Part shown: positions 31,536 through 43,212 of the stretch, one piece after another | How positions within the stretch are numbered: the stretch's first letter is position 1 | Layout: each line of letters opens with the position of its first letter | NCBI GenBank assembly: GCA_020080175.1 | Contig: JAGHQL010000026.1 | Span: 62,001 to 126,000 of the forward strand | DNA length: 64,000 nucleotides | Origin: Glutinoglossum americanum | Taxonomy: Eukaryota > Ascomycota > Geoglossomycetes > Geoglossales > Geoglossaceae | Direction: 5' to 3' | Notes under the pieces: generated by a model | What the model was told of the DNA's origin: nothing | What the model saw: only the letters and a program-made list of their open reading frames with translations | Databases searched by the model: none | Made by a program: the position numbers and the translations under genes

Positions 31536-31944
31536 ATGGTTTTATGATATTTAGGCTTGGTGTTTCCAAGTTTGCAAGGATGGATGATAGATGTGTACGA
31601 GTGGTCCGAAAATATACATGCATAGAGTTTCGAGGGAGTAGATTCAGATAGATAGAACGATATCCCGGAGCAGCCGCCCGCTGTTTTCACTAGACGTACA
31701 TGGTAGAATAGGATATAAAACGCTAGTACGCGTACACCCTCTCATCAGTGGGCACACCCCACGTGATATTGATAGGTCAACGAAAATTCAAACGTCGACG
31801 AACGCTTCGGACCAAGTAAACCGCCTCCTGCTCTTCTCCCTACTTCTCTAGCTATCGAGCTTGTCCTTAAAAGTTTAGCACGAATTTTTAGTTGCAGTAA
31901 ATCCACCACCTTAGTATCCTCCACGTTTAGGTCAATTTCAACTC
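31536..31944. other. Convergent intergenic, recQ / KH gene
   Basis: No gene seen in 409 bp. It contains the two 3' UTRs; an ACCCCACGTGATATTG segment at about 31756-31771 is the only motif-like sequence. Confidence 0.5.
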
Positions 31945-34180
31945 CTACATGCCTGGAGGGGGGGGGACCTAAGGGTTTACGTCAGCAAAGCGAAGACCCA
32001 GAATCAGACGATGCAAAAAAACCTACAGCGTTATAACGTTCTCCGCCCGTTCCTGGAGGAGATCCCGACGGGGGCGGGGGCGGGGGCGGGGGAGCCTCGT
32101 TTGGCGGTGGCGGTGGAGCACCAGGAGCGCCTTGACCTGGAGCTCCTGGCGCCTGGCCGCCTTGCCCCTGCTGCATATAGTAATTGTCTATGGCACGGTC
32201 GTTAGCAAAGTGCTGTTGATAAGATACAGGAGGCGGTGGGCCTACAATAGGCAACGTAGCCCTGGTATCCCCCGTAAGCAGCATAGGGGTCTTGACCGCC
32301 GTAGTACTGTGCATATTGGGCATTATAATCCTGCGCTGTTGCAATCCCTGCTCCCGGTGCCCCCGGCGCCCCTGATGCTCCTGGAGCGGCGGCTGTTGGA
32401 GGTGGCTGCCCCGTCGGACTCATAGCCGTAGGAGGTGGAGACTGGTGATAACTTCCATAGGCACCACGTTCAGGTGCACGTTGGTTATAATTACCATTGT
32501 TGTGATGACCGTAGTTATATTGCTGCTGTGGAGGGGGCTGTTCTTTGAAACGTTCATACTGCTGTTTGACGTTTGTGAGGAGGTCTTCGCAGAGCTCTTT
32601 CGCGTGTTGCACCTCGCGAGGGTCTGGGCCGCTGCATCGACGTTAGTTAAAGGCTTACGCATGATTTTAAATTAAGGGATTATACTCACGCAACGTGTAG
32701 GTACATAGGTTCCTCGCTCTCACGACCGGTGCCGTGCTCCATGAAGCCAGAACCACGGCCTTTGATTTGTACACGGCATCGAGTCTCTTGCTGGATATGT
32801 TTCACATATGCACCACCGTGCCCAACAACCTGTGCTCGAAGATTAAAGCCCGGGATTGGTTCCAGATCAATTGGAATACGCTCCTCAGGCCATTTGCGCT
32901 AAACACGATCCGTTGGTCAGTAACACGAGCAAGACCAGCAGGATTTCAGGCTTACACGGCCAAATTCGTCCCGCTCCACCTGGTCTGGTTCTCGCCTCCT
33001 GAATCTCCTCTCATCGACAAGATTGGGAAGCTCTTGCTGCATGAGTTCCTCAATCTTCTCAACGGCTTTTTCAAGGCCTTCCTTAGTAGTGCTAGTGACA
33101 TGAAGATATAGGGGAGGGTTCTAATGCGATTATGCCCGCGAGTTAGCTATAACACCAACAACTTCAACGAAGATGAGAACTTGCTTACGGTCGGTGTTGC
33201 CAAGCTCTTATCTGGGTAGTAGGCACCGCGTGTCGTGACATCTTTACAAGTCAACACCAATAAGCTTTCTATTCCTGTAACACTTAGATTGTGAGGTTGA
33301 GCGTACCGGCGCCAGTCTCTTCTTTTATCTAGATATCACGCAGCGGGAGTCAGCAGATGCCAAAGAGCGAATTGTAGAGAGTGCTATTGCGCTTTCTGTA
33401 AGCTCGTGTGCCCTTTCACAAAGCATATGATTGGGTAGAAGATAAACAAAGCCTATGGGCACTTGAGCCTGCCAAACGGGCCGAATGCAAAAGAGTGAGG
33501 GAAGGTGCCTGATGTTATCAGTGGATATAGAGCAACAAGAGTATTTACCGTCTTCTGTGTTGATCCTTTAGTCAGTGTATAACGATTTCGAAGATCGTTG
33601 ACTTCAATGTCCCTAATATAGTCGCCGTCCGCGATGTACATTTCACCATTCACGTTGCTACCAATGTGTGCAGAAGGAGAAGTTGCCTTGCCGCTGGCGC
33701 TAGAGCCCTGCATAGAGGTAAAACAATCAGCCAACGACTGAGAGACTGGGGATTACTAAGAGGCCGGGCATACACTTCGGATCGGAGGGACATCAATGTG
33801 TTGAATGCCTTTCTTCGCTTGGATCTGAGCATTGATTCTGGCAGCAGCAGCGGCTGAGCTATGGTGTCAGCGTGTTATAGCGAGTTCAGCGGAGTCAGAG
33901 CAAACATACCAGCCGCAGCAGCCGGATCCACAGCAGGCTTCTTGCGTTCTTCAGAGGTAGGACTGAATGACTCTTGTTTTCTAGAGGGACTGAACGGCTC
34001 TCGTCTCAAAGGGCTGCGGCTCCGACCTCTCCACGAGTCTCTACTAGAAGGCGATCGAGACCGGCGATCAAAACGAGAGGAGCGTCTCGATTCCTCTGTA
34101 CTGCCGTGTCGCTCGCGCTCGCGGGGTTCTGTCTGGTCGAAGCGAGATCGCTTTGACGAGCGACGGTCATCGTCAGTCAT
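31945..34180 (-). CDS. KH-domain RNA-binding protein, KHDC4/BLOM7-like
   Basis: Ten exons, 34180-33910, 33853-33774, 33707-33549, 33328-33307, 33241-33189, 33120-32956, 32898-32690, 32631-32228, 32187-32027 and 31968-31945, give 515 aa. It starts with an RS-rich region (RSRSPSSRDS, RGRSRSPLRR), then AAAAARINAQIQAKKGIQHI with DVPPIRS. Two KH-like units follow: one has IEVNDLRNRYTLTKGSTQKT, IKEETGADVTTRGAYYPDKS and PPLYLHVTSTTKEG; the other has GFNLRAQVVGHGGAYVKHIQ, ETRCRVQIKGRGSGF and PMYLHVAGPDPREV. This order matches human KHDC4, which associates with spliceosomal factors and affects 5' splice-site choice. The tail is Pro/Gly/Tyr-rich. Two exons are tiny, 22 and 24 nt; the last one adds VPPPPGM and replaces an unrelated read-through ending. 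Confidence 0.85.
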
Positions 34181-34501
34181 GGCGTATACAGGGGCACGTT
34201 TAAGGAGTGTTTATATTGTTAATAAAACGAATTATAGGTAGAAGTGAAGCCCGTATGCGATGCCTGGAGATCCCGGAGGCGGATGTTGTGGGTTGGGCAG
34301 ACAGTGGGTGATGAAAGAAAGAGGAGACGAATACCAAAATGCGGGTGAGGCTCTACAAGAGCTCTTCGCGCTAAACCCAATTGGGCATTTTACATAACAA
34401 ACTTCCTGGTGTCCGCACAACCACGAGGAAACGAGTGGATACAAAACTCATCGCCCTCGCTCTACTTAACAGTGTGCGAAGGAAGAAGTAAAAGCGCAGC
34501 A
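34181..34501. other. Divergent promoter region, KH gene / ilv6
   Basis: These 321 bp carry both promoters. No perfect Gcn4/CpcA site (TGASTCA) is present despite the amino-acid gene to the right. Nothing else recognised. Confidence 0.5.
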
Positions 34502-35654
34502 ATGGCTGCCCCACGGGCTATCATCGGTGGTCTGTCGGCGCGCTCAGCGTCCCGCGGACATATTTTGTGTCGAAGTTCACCCTCATTACTCGCTGCTGCA
34601 GTGACGCAGAGACATCAGTCGACCTCTTCGTCCACTTCAGCGTTAGCCTACAAGGCTCTTCACCGTCGAATATCCCCCCTCCCAATGTCGGATACTCCGC
34701 CCTCCTGGTCTGCTCCCGCTGCTGTTTCGTCTATCCTCTACGAAACACCATTACCATCTGTAGCACCACCGAAACGCCATATCCTAAATTGTCTCGTTCA
34801 AAATGAGCCTGGGGTGCTCTCCCGTGTCTCAGGGATTCTCGCAGCAAGAGGCTTCAACATCGATAGTTTGGTGGTCTGTAACACGGAAGTCGAAGACCTC
34901 TCGCGGATGACCATCGTGCTGTCTGGGCAAGATGGAGTCGTCGAGCAAGCTCGTCGTCAGCTCGAAGATCTTGTTCCTGTATGGGCAGTGCTGGATTACA
35001 CTGCTGCACCACTTGTGCAGAGGGAATTGCTCCTTGCAAAGATCTCCATCTTAGGACCTGAGTACTTCGAAGAGCTCTTGGCTCATCATCGTGAAATGAC
35101 CGCTGCGGACGCTGAGAGCGCTGGGAGTCGCCCGGAGGGAAATGAGGTAGTGGTTGGGGGGGAGCACCTAAGGCGGAATGACTTCCATCCCTCAAAACTT
35201 GCAGTAAGCCAGGCATTGAGACATAAACACGAGCATCTAGAGGCCATCACACACCTGGCACATCAATTCGGGGGTAAAGTTTTGGATATCAGCACGAACA
35301 ACTGTATTGTGGAGATGTACGTGCTGCAAAGCCAACTTCGGCTTCCCCATTTTTCCCGTACTCCCAATATATCATACGCAGAGACACTGACGGCAATAAT
35401 TGGATCCGCAGCTCCGCAAAACCCTCACGGATAGACGCCTTTATGAAGCTAATTGCTCCTTTTGGTATTCTTGAATCCGCTCGGACAGGTTGGTCGCCCT
35501 TACATCCTGAACCAAATGGAGCTCTGTAGATCTGGCGTTACTAACACCCATAGGCCTGATGGCTCTCCCCCGCTCCCCTCTCTACGGACCCAATGAAGAA
35601 GCCGAGAAAGAAGCCCAAGATCTTGTAGATGCAAGCACATTACCGCCAGGTTAA
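34502..35654 (+). CDS. ilv6: Acetolactate synthase regulatory (small) subunit
   Basis: Three exons, 34502-35316, 35412-35488 and 35554-35654, encode 330 aa. An Ala/Arg/Ser-rich presequence (SARSASRGHILCRSSPSLL) predicts mitochondrial import. The ACT domain reads HILNCLVQNEPGVLSRVSGI then LAARGFNIDSLVVC, with EVEDLSRMTIVLSG. The second conserved domain has VQRELLLAKISILGPEYFEE and continues across intron 1 as CIVEISAKPSRIDAFMKLIA and PFGILESARTGLMALPRSP. The subunit activates Ilv2 and gives valine feedback sensitivity in the first shared step of branched-chain amino-acid synthesis. A 95-nt intron 1 hides the conserved AKPSRID segment, so an unspliced reading ends wrongly with a read-through tail. 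Length agrees with fungal Ilv6. Confidence 0.95.
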
Positions 35655-35972
35655 ATTCTATTGTGCTCACGCACAGGACTTCAGCCCAATTCACCAGTTA
35701 GAAAGGTTTATCTAACTAGAGATGTAAATGGAATAATTAGGGAGTTTGGAGATTCGTTTGTATTTCAATCACTTATTCATTGAAAGACAAGGATATTGAG
35801 TGGTTGGGAAAAGACTAGGACATCTATAACTATGATCGCAAGATCGAAAAGGTTCTCGTACAAAATACTACATGACCCTTTCTAGCATAATCTAGCATAG
35901 TAGATACCCTCACAACGCCAGATATACATGTACCCATAATATACGCACCGCTCCACACATACAGACGACTTT
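35655..35972. other. Convergent intergenic, ilv6 / Tag1-like gene
   Basis: 318 bp with no exon; two 3' UTRs. Short direct repeat CATAATCTAGCATAGTAG near 35885-35902 and AT-rich sequence, nothing more. Confidence 0.5.
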
Positions 35973-38900
35973 TCAAAGCCTAATCTTCGCTCCAATCCCA
36001 CTCCCCTCATATCTTATCCTCTCCCCCCACCTCTCAACCTTAAACTCTACAATAGCCCTACAATCCAACTTCAAACTTCCCCCCAGCGCGCTCTTAACAG
36101 CCTCATACCCCACCCCATCTAACGACCAATCCACCGGCAACCGCGGAGTGACCGTCTCGCCTGGGCTAACCGCAAAGGGGAGGTCGTACAGTATGTGTCC
36201 GACGGGATCGGTGTGGTTGTAAAAAGCGGTTCCGTTGACGTAGGTTATGTAGAGGGTGGTGGAAGGTAGTGGTGAGAGCAGCGTGAATGTTGCGGTTGAG
36301 CTTAGGAGGTGCATCTGAGAGGTCGTGGAATGAAAGAATTCTTAGTGGATATTTTAGGCAGTTTATAAGGTTGTCTGTGGGGTGGAGGACAATTGGTGGA
36401 ATATAGAGGGGACGTCAAAGAAGAATGGATAGAATATGCTTGCTGAAGTAGTTTTCTTCCAGTACTCTGATGGCAGAAGTCGTGTATAGTCTAATCTCTT
36501 GTTTCTTAAAAAAAAAATATGCCGAAGTGAAATAAACTCCTATCATCCCCCATAGATAGTTTCATGATGCCACACCTCTGTCTAAATTCTGAGGTAGAAA
36601 TGAAAAGGAGAACGGTCTAAGGCTAGGGCTAAAATTCGCGCAAGAATTCTATGAGAGTTGGCAGTACCGTTGCATCCTTTATAAAATGCGGTCTGTCGTC
36701 CTCGTCATCACCTCCATCGCCGTCACCGTCATTAGGTATCTTTGGGGGACTAAGTTTCGGCGCTGGAAGCTCGACTTCTAATGACGATAAGGCGGCGCCA
36801 AGCGAAGGTTGTGATGGGAAAGTCCCATTGTGCGTCTTGACTATCAGGGTAGTATTTCGACCTTTGCTCTTTATTAGGACAGGCCATCATTCGGCAGGCG
36901 CAGACTCCACAGATGTGAGACATACCAGAGATATATTGTGATAGGAACTCTCGCCCTAAACCCTGTCCTTTCTCCCCACCTAATGTCATAGGATCCCAGA
37001 CAGCTTCAACAACGATGTTATCATTATCGCCTGGGCTGACTGAAACATCCTTCGCCGTAGCATGCCCCAGAATCGTGTTATTGTTGATGATTCTGAGATC
37101 GACATACGGCACCACCGCTGAGTATTTGGTTGGATTGGTAAAATTGATCTTTGCTTGTAGCGTAAATGTTGATTCGGTGGTATCTAAGATCTTTAGAGAG
37201 CCTACTTTGGGCGGGAAAGAGCCGAATCCTTTAGAGATAGCTATAAAAGCAGTCAGCCTTCGTGACGGAATAGCGCGCACGATATAGAGGCTTGGCAAAG
37301 TGTGGGTCACCAACGCTTCACGACGACTTTTCCCTTAGCCGGAATGCCTTTGATAGCAAATTTACCAAATGCTGCCCCAACCTTAACATCAACGTCTGCC
37401 TTTATATCCAGGAGCACGCCCTTTCCACCGAAGACTAAAGCCTGGATCACCTCCGTGAAAACATCGCCATCCGTAATGTGTAAAGGAGCATCATCAACTT
37501 TGGCCTCGACCCTCAATTCAGAGATGCCACTTCCGTCGGGATTGACACGTGTTGAATTCGCTTTCCGCCAGTTTTTCAAGTCCAAATGTCCAAGCTTCTT
37601 TCCGTGGTAGTATACCTCGGCGTTCGCACGAACACGAGATACGTTGAGAGGAAAGTTCATCTCTTTGGGCAGATCTACCAGAGCCTTCACAATAGCCGAC
37701 AGCTTCGGCTGAGCTTCAGGTGTCCCGGGCTCAGCCTCGGGATCTGGTAGGCTGAAATGGACATTGGCAAGAGTAAAATTTCTGATCAGATTTCCAAGTG
37801 TGTGCCCCGGAAAAGGCACAGGTACCGTAACGCTCGCAAGCACATCGCTGACCCAACCTGGTGCATCCGGTGATGGAGAACTGGCACCACGAACATAAAT
37901 TATCATCTCATTCCCATGGAGATAGTCCCCGAGTAGGAGGTCAAGAGGGGAGGAGTGTGAACCCGGACACGCTTTCGTCAATACGTCTGGAATCTCGCGG
38001 ATAATACCGCCAACATCGACTTGCACTTCCGCTTGAGGCTTGATGTCTACCTCTTCAGTGGTGGCTTCTGCGAGGAGGATGTGGGGATCTGTCGGTTTGC
38101 AACTAGGAACCAGTATATCGAAACCAAGTGGAGGTACAGTGAATTGAACAGGGTGAACGTTGAATAGACTCAAAGAGACGTCCGCAGCCATGCCTCTCTG
38201 GTGCTCAGGGAGTGACACTTCAGTGAAATTCAATCCTGTTACATCAAACTTAGGAAAAGCCGGGAGGTTTTGGCCTATCAAAAACCCATAGCATTAGCTT
38301 TGTCTCACCAAACACAAAGTAGACGGGTCACTGGAGCTGTACAAAGATTGACCTTCAAAGACAAGGGTCTCCGAGACAGTTTGAGTCCCAAGAGAAAATA
38401 TTCCAGATTTCAAACCAACGTCTGCTTTTCCTTGCAGGCGAAGTCGTTTTAATTTCCCTTCGAGCCAGTCATTCGCTATCGTCCGTATTCCACCTATCTC
38501 CCCTGGTTCAATATGGGCCACGATATCCACGTTTGTAACTTGGCCATTCCTAACGCCGACCACAATCCCAGGAATAGTTGCCGTTCCGAGAAGAGTATCT
38601 TCATAGTCAGAGAGATATACTCGCACCTTCGACTCTCCAGTTGCGATTTTCCCTGCCATCCAGGTCCCCATTCGACCAAGGTTACGCACGGCATTGGTCT
38701 CTACCCGTGAAGCGTCTAGCACAAATGTGCCCTGCACCCTCGCTCGAACACCAGTCGCAGTGAACGAGTCTATCGATAGTTTTGTTGGTTCAAATACAGC
38801 CGCCTCTTTGGCATACCGTTCTACAACCGCTGGCGCGAAAAATCCCAAAGCCATTATGACAAAAACAACTATAGTCAGAAGAACGAGTGCCATGGCGCTC

Positions 38901-39151
38901 GGCCACCGGCTTGGATCCAGTCTCTTTGCCGGTGTGTTTCCCCGGAATCGCTCCTGAAGTGAACGTAGCCAAGATGCTGCGGGAGAGAGGTCGCCATCCT
39001 GGAACTGCTCCCCATCCTCCTGTTCATGATCTTCTTCACGGGACAATAGAGGCGTGGTCTCTGTAGAGCGGGGCGCGCCGTTCTGCCGGCTTGATGTCAT
39101 TGAAGATGGGCGTGAAGAACCCAGGAGGGGTGAGGCGGGATTGTCGGACAT
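35973..39151 (-). CDS. Large single-pass membrane protein, fungal DUF3712/Tag1-like
   Basis: Five exons, 39151-38353, 38274-37315, 37240-36926, 36861-36668 and 36314-35973, give 869 aa. The cytosolic N-terminus (about 115 residues) has SPLLGSS and TTPLLSREE, acidic-dileucine-like signals often seen in vacuole or Golgi proteins. A single membrane helix follows (MALVLLTIVVFVIMALGFFA). The remaining 730 residues are lumenal-type beta-rich repeats with alternating hydrophobics (LSIDSFTATGVRARVQGTFV, VDIVAHIEPGEIGG, FTLQAKINFTNPTKYSAVVP), resembling LEA2/AsmA-like lipid-transfer or DUF3712 modules. Overall layout fits yeast Tag1 (YLR173W), a vacuolar membrane protein that ends autophagy; this identity is inference. 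Intron 4 is 354 nt, long for the window; it was placed because both flanks keep frame and continue the last repeat (KDATMHLLSSTATF). Confidence 0.75.
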
Positions 39152-39559
39152 GACGAAACCTATCCTGATAAGAGAAACAAACAAATAGCGAGCAAACCAA
39201 GAAATGTTGGATAGCAATCAAAGCAATGGAGATGGACCAAAAAAATATTAGGCCTTAGAGTCTCAGAGGAACTCCGAGGGGGCGTCCACGTCGAAGCGAC
39301 AAACCGTTCGCCACGACTCATCAGCGCCCGCATATCACCAGCCTAGATATGTTCTGCATAACTCTGTACAATTCCGTATAATTCTGCATAAGTCCGTGAC
39401 CCTTCATAGGGACGGATAAATTGATTCTCTCCGGTCAGTGCTGCGATCGCCGGGTTAATTGATATCCCACCGAACCAATCTCGAGTTAAGATTCGACCTA
39501 CTGACTTAATAGGGTACTATTCTTTTGATCCACCGATAGCCTAGCGCAAGAATCAAACA
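39152..39559. promoter_or_regulatory. Divergent promoter, Tag1-like gene / ornithine carbamoyltransferase
   Basis: The 408 bp must carry both promoters. They contain an imperfect tandem repeat at 39352-39397 in which TTCTGCATAA occurs twice 30 nt apart with a degenerate copy between (TTCCGTATAA), and a one-mismatch Gcn4/CpcA-like site noted separately. Confidence 0.55.
39313..39321. promoter_or_regulatory. Near-match to a Gcn4/CpcA element upstream of argB
   Basis: ACGACTCAT differs from the ideal ATGACTCAT by one base and lies about 240 bp before the start codon of an arginine-synthesis gene, a class known to be under cross-pathway control. One mismatch makes this weak. Confidence 0.3.
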
Positions 39560-40892
39560 ATGCCTTTGTCGCCTGCTCTCTCCACAGCTACTGTCCTCCG
39601 AACCCTGGTACGGACTCAGAGACGCTTTTACTCTCGTCCATCAACACCTCTAACTTCGCCGTTTGTCCCACGCCACTTCCTATCAATTGCTGACCTGACT
39701 CCGTCCGAGCTTACTACACTCATCCGAGATGGGCAATCCTATAAGCATGCAATAAAGTCAGGCCTAACACCTAGAAATCTCCTAGGAAGCTTGACAGGCA
39801 AAACGGTTGCAATGATTTTTAACAAACGTAGTACGAGGACAAGAGTATCTACCGAGGGCGCAGTGGTGGCCATGGGAGGCCACCCAATGTTCCTGGGTAA
39901 GGACGATATCCAACTAAATGTAGGTCATATCTGTGTATCTGTTAGGTCAAACACTATGGTGTTTTGTTTTCGGAAATAGGCCGGCATACATAGAACGAGG
40001 GACCGTCCGTCTCCTCCCCTCTAAATTTTAAATCACCTTTACATTTCCACTTCTCTAGCAATCTAGCCGTTCTATCTACTAAATCTATTCCCAGGTCAAC
40101 GAATCCCTCCATGACACGGCTGTTGTCCTATCTTCCATGGTGTCTTGTATAGTCGCGCGGGTTGGGCCACACTCTGACATAGTTGATCTTGCCAAAAGCT
40201 CTACGGTCCCCGTAATTAATGCGCTTTCCGATGATTACCACCCTCTACAGACAATTGCGGATGTTATCACTATACATGAGGCTTTTCGCTCCTCACCTAC
40301 GCCAGGCAGATCACCCACATCTGGGCTAGGGCTCGAAGGTTTAAAACTCGCGTGGATTGGCGATGCGAACAACGTCCTTTTCGATCTTGCTATTGGAGCG
40401 ATAAAGCTGGGTATGGACGTGTCAGTTGCATCACCTAAGGGTCATGAAATCCCAAAACCGATGCTAGAGGTAATTGGTCAAGCTAGAGACGGCGTGAAAG
40501 ATGCTGGGCGACTCTTCGAGACGAGAGTACCTGAGGAGGCACTAAAGGGTGCGGATGTTGTCTTTACAGATACTTGGATCTCTATGGGACAAGAAGCGGA
40601 GAAAGCGGAGCGACTGAGAGCATTTAAAGGCTTCCAGGTCACCCCCGAGCTAGTGGAAAGGGGTGGAGCGAAGAAGGATTGGAAATTTATGCATTGCCTT
40701 CCGCGACACCAAGAGGTTAACGACGAAGTATTCTATAGCCCACGGTCGCTTGTCTTCCAGGAAGCAGAGAACAGGCTATGGGCTGCTATTGGTAAGTTTG
40801 GTGCTGCCTTCCTCCTTGAGAGTCAGACACGGGCTGACGGCTGTCTAGTCGCTATCGAAGCATTTATCGTTAACAAGGGAAAGATATTATAG
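39560..40892 (+). CDS. argB: Ornithine carbamoyltransferase, mitochondrial
   Basis: Three exons, 39560-39919, 40095-40791 and 40849-40892, encode 366 aa. The presequence is basic and Ser/Thr-rich (VRTQRRFYSRPSTP). The carbamoyl-phosphate-binding motif appears as FNKRSTRTRVSTEGA, the central part continues as LHDTAVVLSSMVSCIVARVG (after a 175-nt intron), and the ornithine side has VFTDTWISMGQE and the active-site MHCLPRH. The last exon gives IEAFIVNKGKIL. The enzyme makes citrulline from ornithine and carbamoyl phosphate in the mitochondrial matrix, a step of arginine synthesis. In Aspergillus the gene is named argB. All catalytic motifs are intact. Intron 1 follows the HPMFLGKDDIQLN block exactly in phase 0. 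Confidence 0.95.
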
Positions 40893-41152
40893 TGCTTTAG
40901 CGTCCCCGTCAAGGAAACAAAAGTGATTTTCTGGCGTTATGTAAACTTTAGAATTAAAGTATCTAAATGAGCTATACTCGTAATAAAATGTCTAAGACGG
41001 AAAGTGCATCAATATCACTGGCTGTGAGGTGGTTGATGCTTAACTTTATGAAGTAGACCTTGCCGAGCTCTTTAACCTCAATCGTTCGCTCCGATTGACT
41101 CTTGCCGGTTCATACAGCAAAGAAACGTCAATATATTATCACCACAACTACA

Positions 41153-42287
41153 ATGGATGTAAGTAGAACAAACCATGCATGTTGCACATATAACTCACTT
41201 CCAAAACTCTGCCAAAGGCGCACAAACGGCGCTCAAAGCGTTCCACGACCTCGCTCAACCACCTCTCCCTTGCCCCTCTTACGCCTAAATTTCCTATCGG
41301 TGACGAAGATGAGCTTCCAGACTTTAGTGATCCCCGTGGCCGCTCTTCCTACATTGAAGGAAAATCTGTACGCTTCCATCGGCGTGCTTTATACCACTAC
41401 AACCCCTACATTCATATCCGCATCAGAAACCAGCTAACATGGAGAGAATAATCGAGGCCCCAACAACCCCCAGAATTCTCTCCCGCAACAGCTCTTCGGT
41501 ACGTTTGACAAGGACGAAACAGAACGCAATTCCGAAATCAAAGTCGTCATCACAACTACTTGGGAATGGCTACCAACAACGGAAGAGCAGAAAGAATCTT
41601 AACGCCCCTTCCTCTGAGTGGTTAGAGCGTGCTGGTGCGATAATCTCATCTGAGACTCGAGAATCAAAAGGCCAGAGCTGGCTTGTGAGTCGGGCATCTT
41701 CGACAAGCCTCGTAGATTATGAGGGAAGAGAGGACCTCTCCTTCGCCGACGATGAGTTCTCGCCCTATTCGCCCCGCAATTCCCGTGGCGGCTCGCGGGT
41801 TGGTTCACGGGTGGTATCGAGACATGGATCTAAGTCAAAAATCGACTTGCTGACTCCATGGGCGAGAGCTGGGATCATCGGCGACGGAGACGATATGGCT
41901 GGGGATATCGACGATGAATATGTTGCAGAGCCGGATTTTGTGGACGTGGATGAGGATATCTACGGGGAGGTCGATGCGGATGCAGAACTCAGTCAAATTG
42001 CAAAGCTGAGAGGCTTCGGGTTGGGAAGCTGGGTGGACCGACTAATTGGCTGGTCGTTGTTCGCTGTTGAGGAAGACGAAGAATCAGAGGACGACGGCGA
42101 GGCGGAAGCGGATGAACAAGAACGGAAGAAATTAGATGCTGAGACACGAAGAAAGCGTGAGGAGTTCGAGAGGGTAATCATTGGACCTCCTGGAGGTAGT
42201 GGTGAGGGAGTATCGCAAGGAGATCAAGAGGGAGGATGGCAGGACGCGGCATGGCTGCTCAGTGTGGCTACCAAGGTTCTATTTTGA
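41153..42287 (+). CDS. Fungal DUF3984-type protein of unknown function
   Basis: Three exons, 41153-41158, 41218-41367 and 41457-42287, encode 328 aa. The first exon is only ATG-GAT, followed by KRRSKRSTTSLNHLSLAPLT, PIGDEDELPD and SSYIEGKSAPTTPRILSRN. The N-terminal basic block with TSLNHLSLAPLT and the IEGKSAPTTP motif are conserved in a filamentous-fungal family annotated DUF3984. The rest is Ser/Arg-rich, then acidic (DIDDEYVAEPDFVDVDED), with a predicted short helical end (WLLSVATKVLF) after a Glu/Arg coiled segment (EQERKKLDAETRRKREEFER). No enzyme motif, signal peptide or membrane span is evident. Intron 2 is 89 nt with a GCTAAC branch site; without it the reading frame would shift into an unrelated product. 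Confidence 0.78.
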
Positions 42288-43212
42288 ACACGCAGTTTGC
42301 AGAACGATGACCTTTATACGACGCTTACACAACCGCGTTTCGGATCCCCCGCTGGCTCATATGTTGCCATGGCACCAAGTTTGAATTACGAAGACAAGTG
42401 GAGTGTCAGGGAGAGCAATATCTTAGGGCAATTGTGTCAACATTCCCCGAAATAGTGCCGTCCCGCTATCGTATGTGGTACTTGCATAGGCACACCGCTA
42501 TAGTTGAAGCGCCAGATCGACCCAACAAGACCCAGATGTTCCAGAATGGCATGTGAGGTCTATGTCATTTATAGCTATATCGATGTAAATTAAAATATCC
42601 TATCCAACGGCACTCAGCTACTTCCTATATCACAAGCTATTCATTCGACTTGATCGGCACTCAGGATTTTGCCGGATGCAACAATACTCTACATTAATAG
42701 GACCGAAACAAACACCCAGACAGACCAAAATCCAATAAAAAGCAAGACCAGCTCGAAGCCCAATCCGAAATAATTAAAATTTTAAGCAGAGGTCCCATGA
42801 TTAATTATGTAAGTATCCTATTACCTCGGAGCTAGCCTTCAAGGCAGATGCTATCCAACTGGTTAAGTATCTCGAAGTTCATACTCTCCTGGCTCTTGCT
42901 TTTACCCTCTCCCACAACCCTGAACTCAAGCACGTTTTCAATGTAGAGGGCGAACTGCATTGTCGCACTGAGATGCAGTCCCAACACCTGCCTCTTCCCC
43001 GTGCCACCATGTCCCGTGCAGTCTTATCTTATCTCGTTCTCTTCACTTCATGCGCTCTGACCTTCCCTTTTCCATCCTTTATCTTGGCCACTCTTACCTA
43101 AGTAGCAACTTCTCTTCTCATCCACATGTGCGTTCTCTTTAATCCTCATATTTCCTGCTCTCTCCTCACCCTTTGGAAGCTGTAATAGTTCCCCGTTGGA
43201 TCTTTTTCAGTC
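42288..43212. other. 925-bp intergenic region with pyrimidine-rich promoter
   Basis: No gene is supported. The right half (about 42990-43210) is strongly C/T-rich, as in many fungal promoters and 5' leaders, and leads into the FMN-dehydrogenase start. The left half shows nothing notable. Confidence 0.5.
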
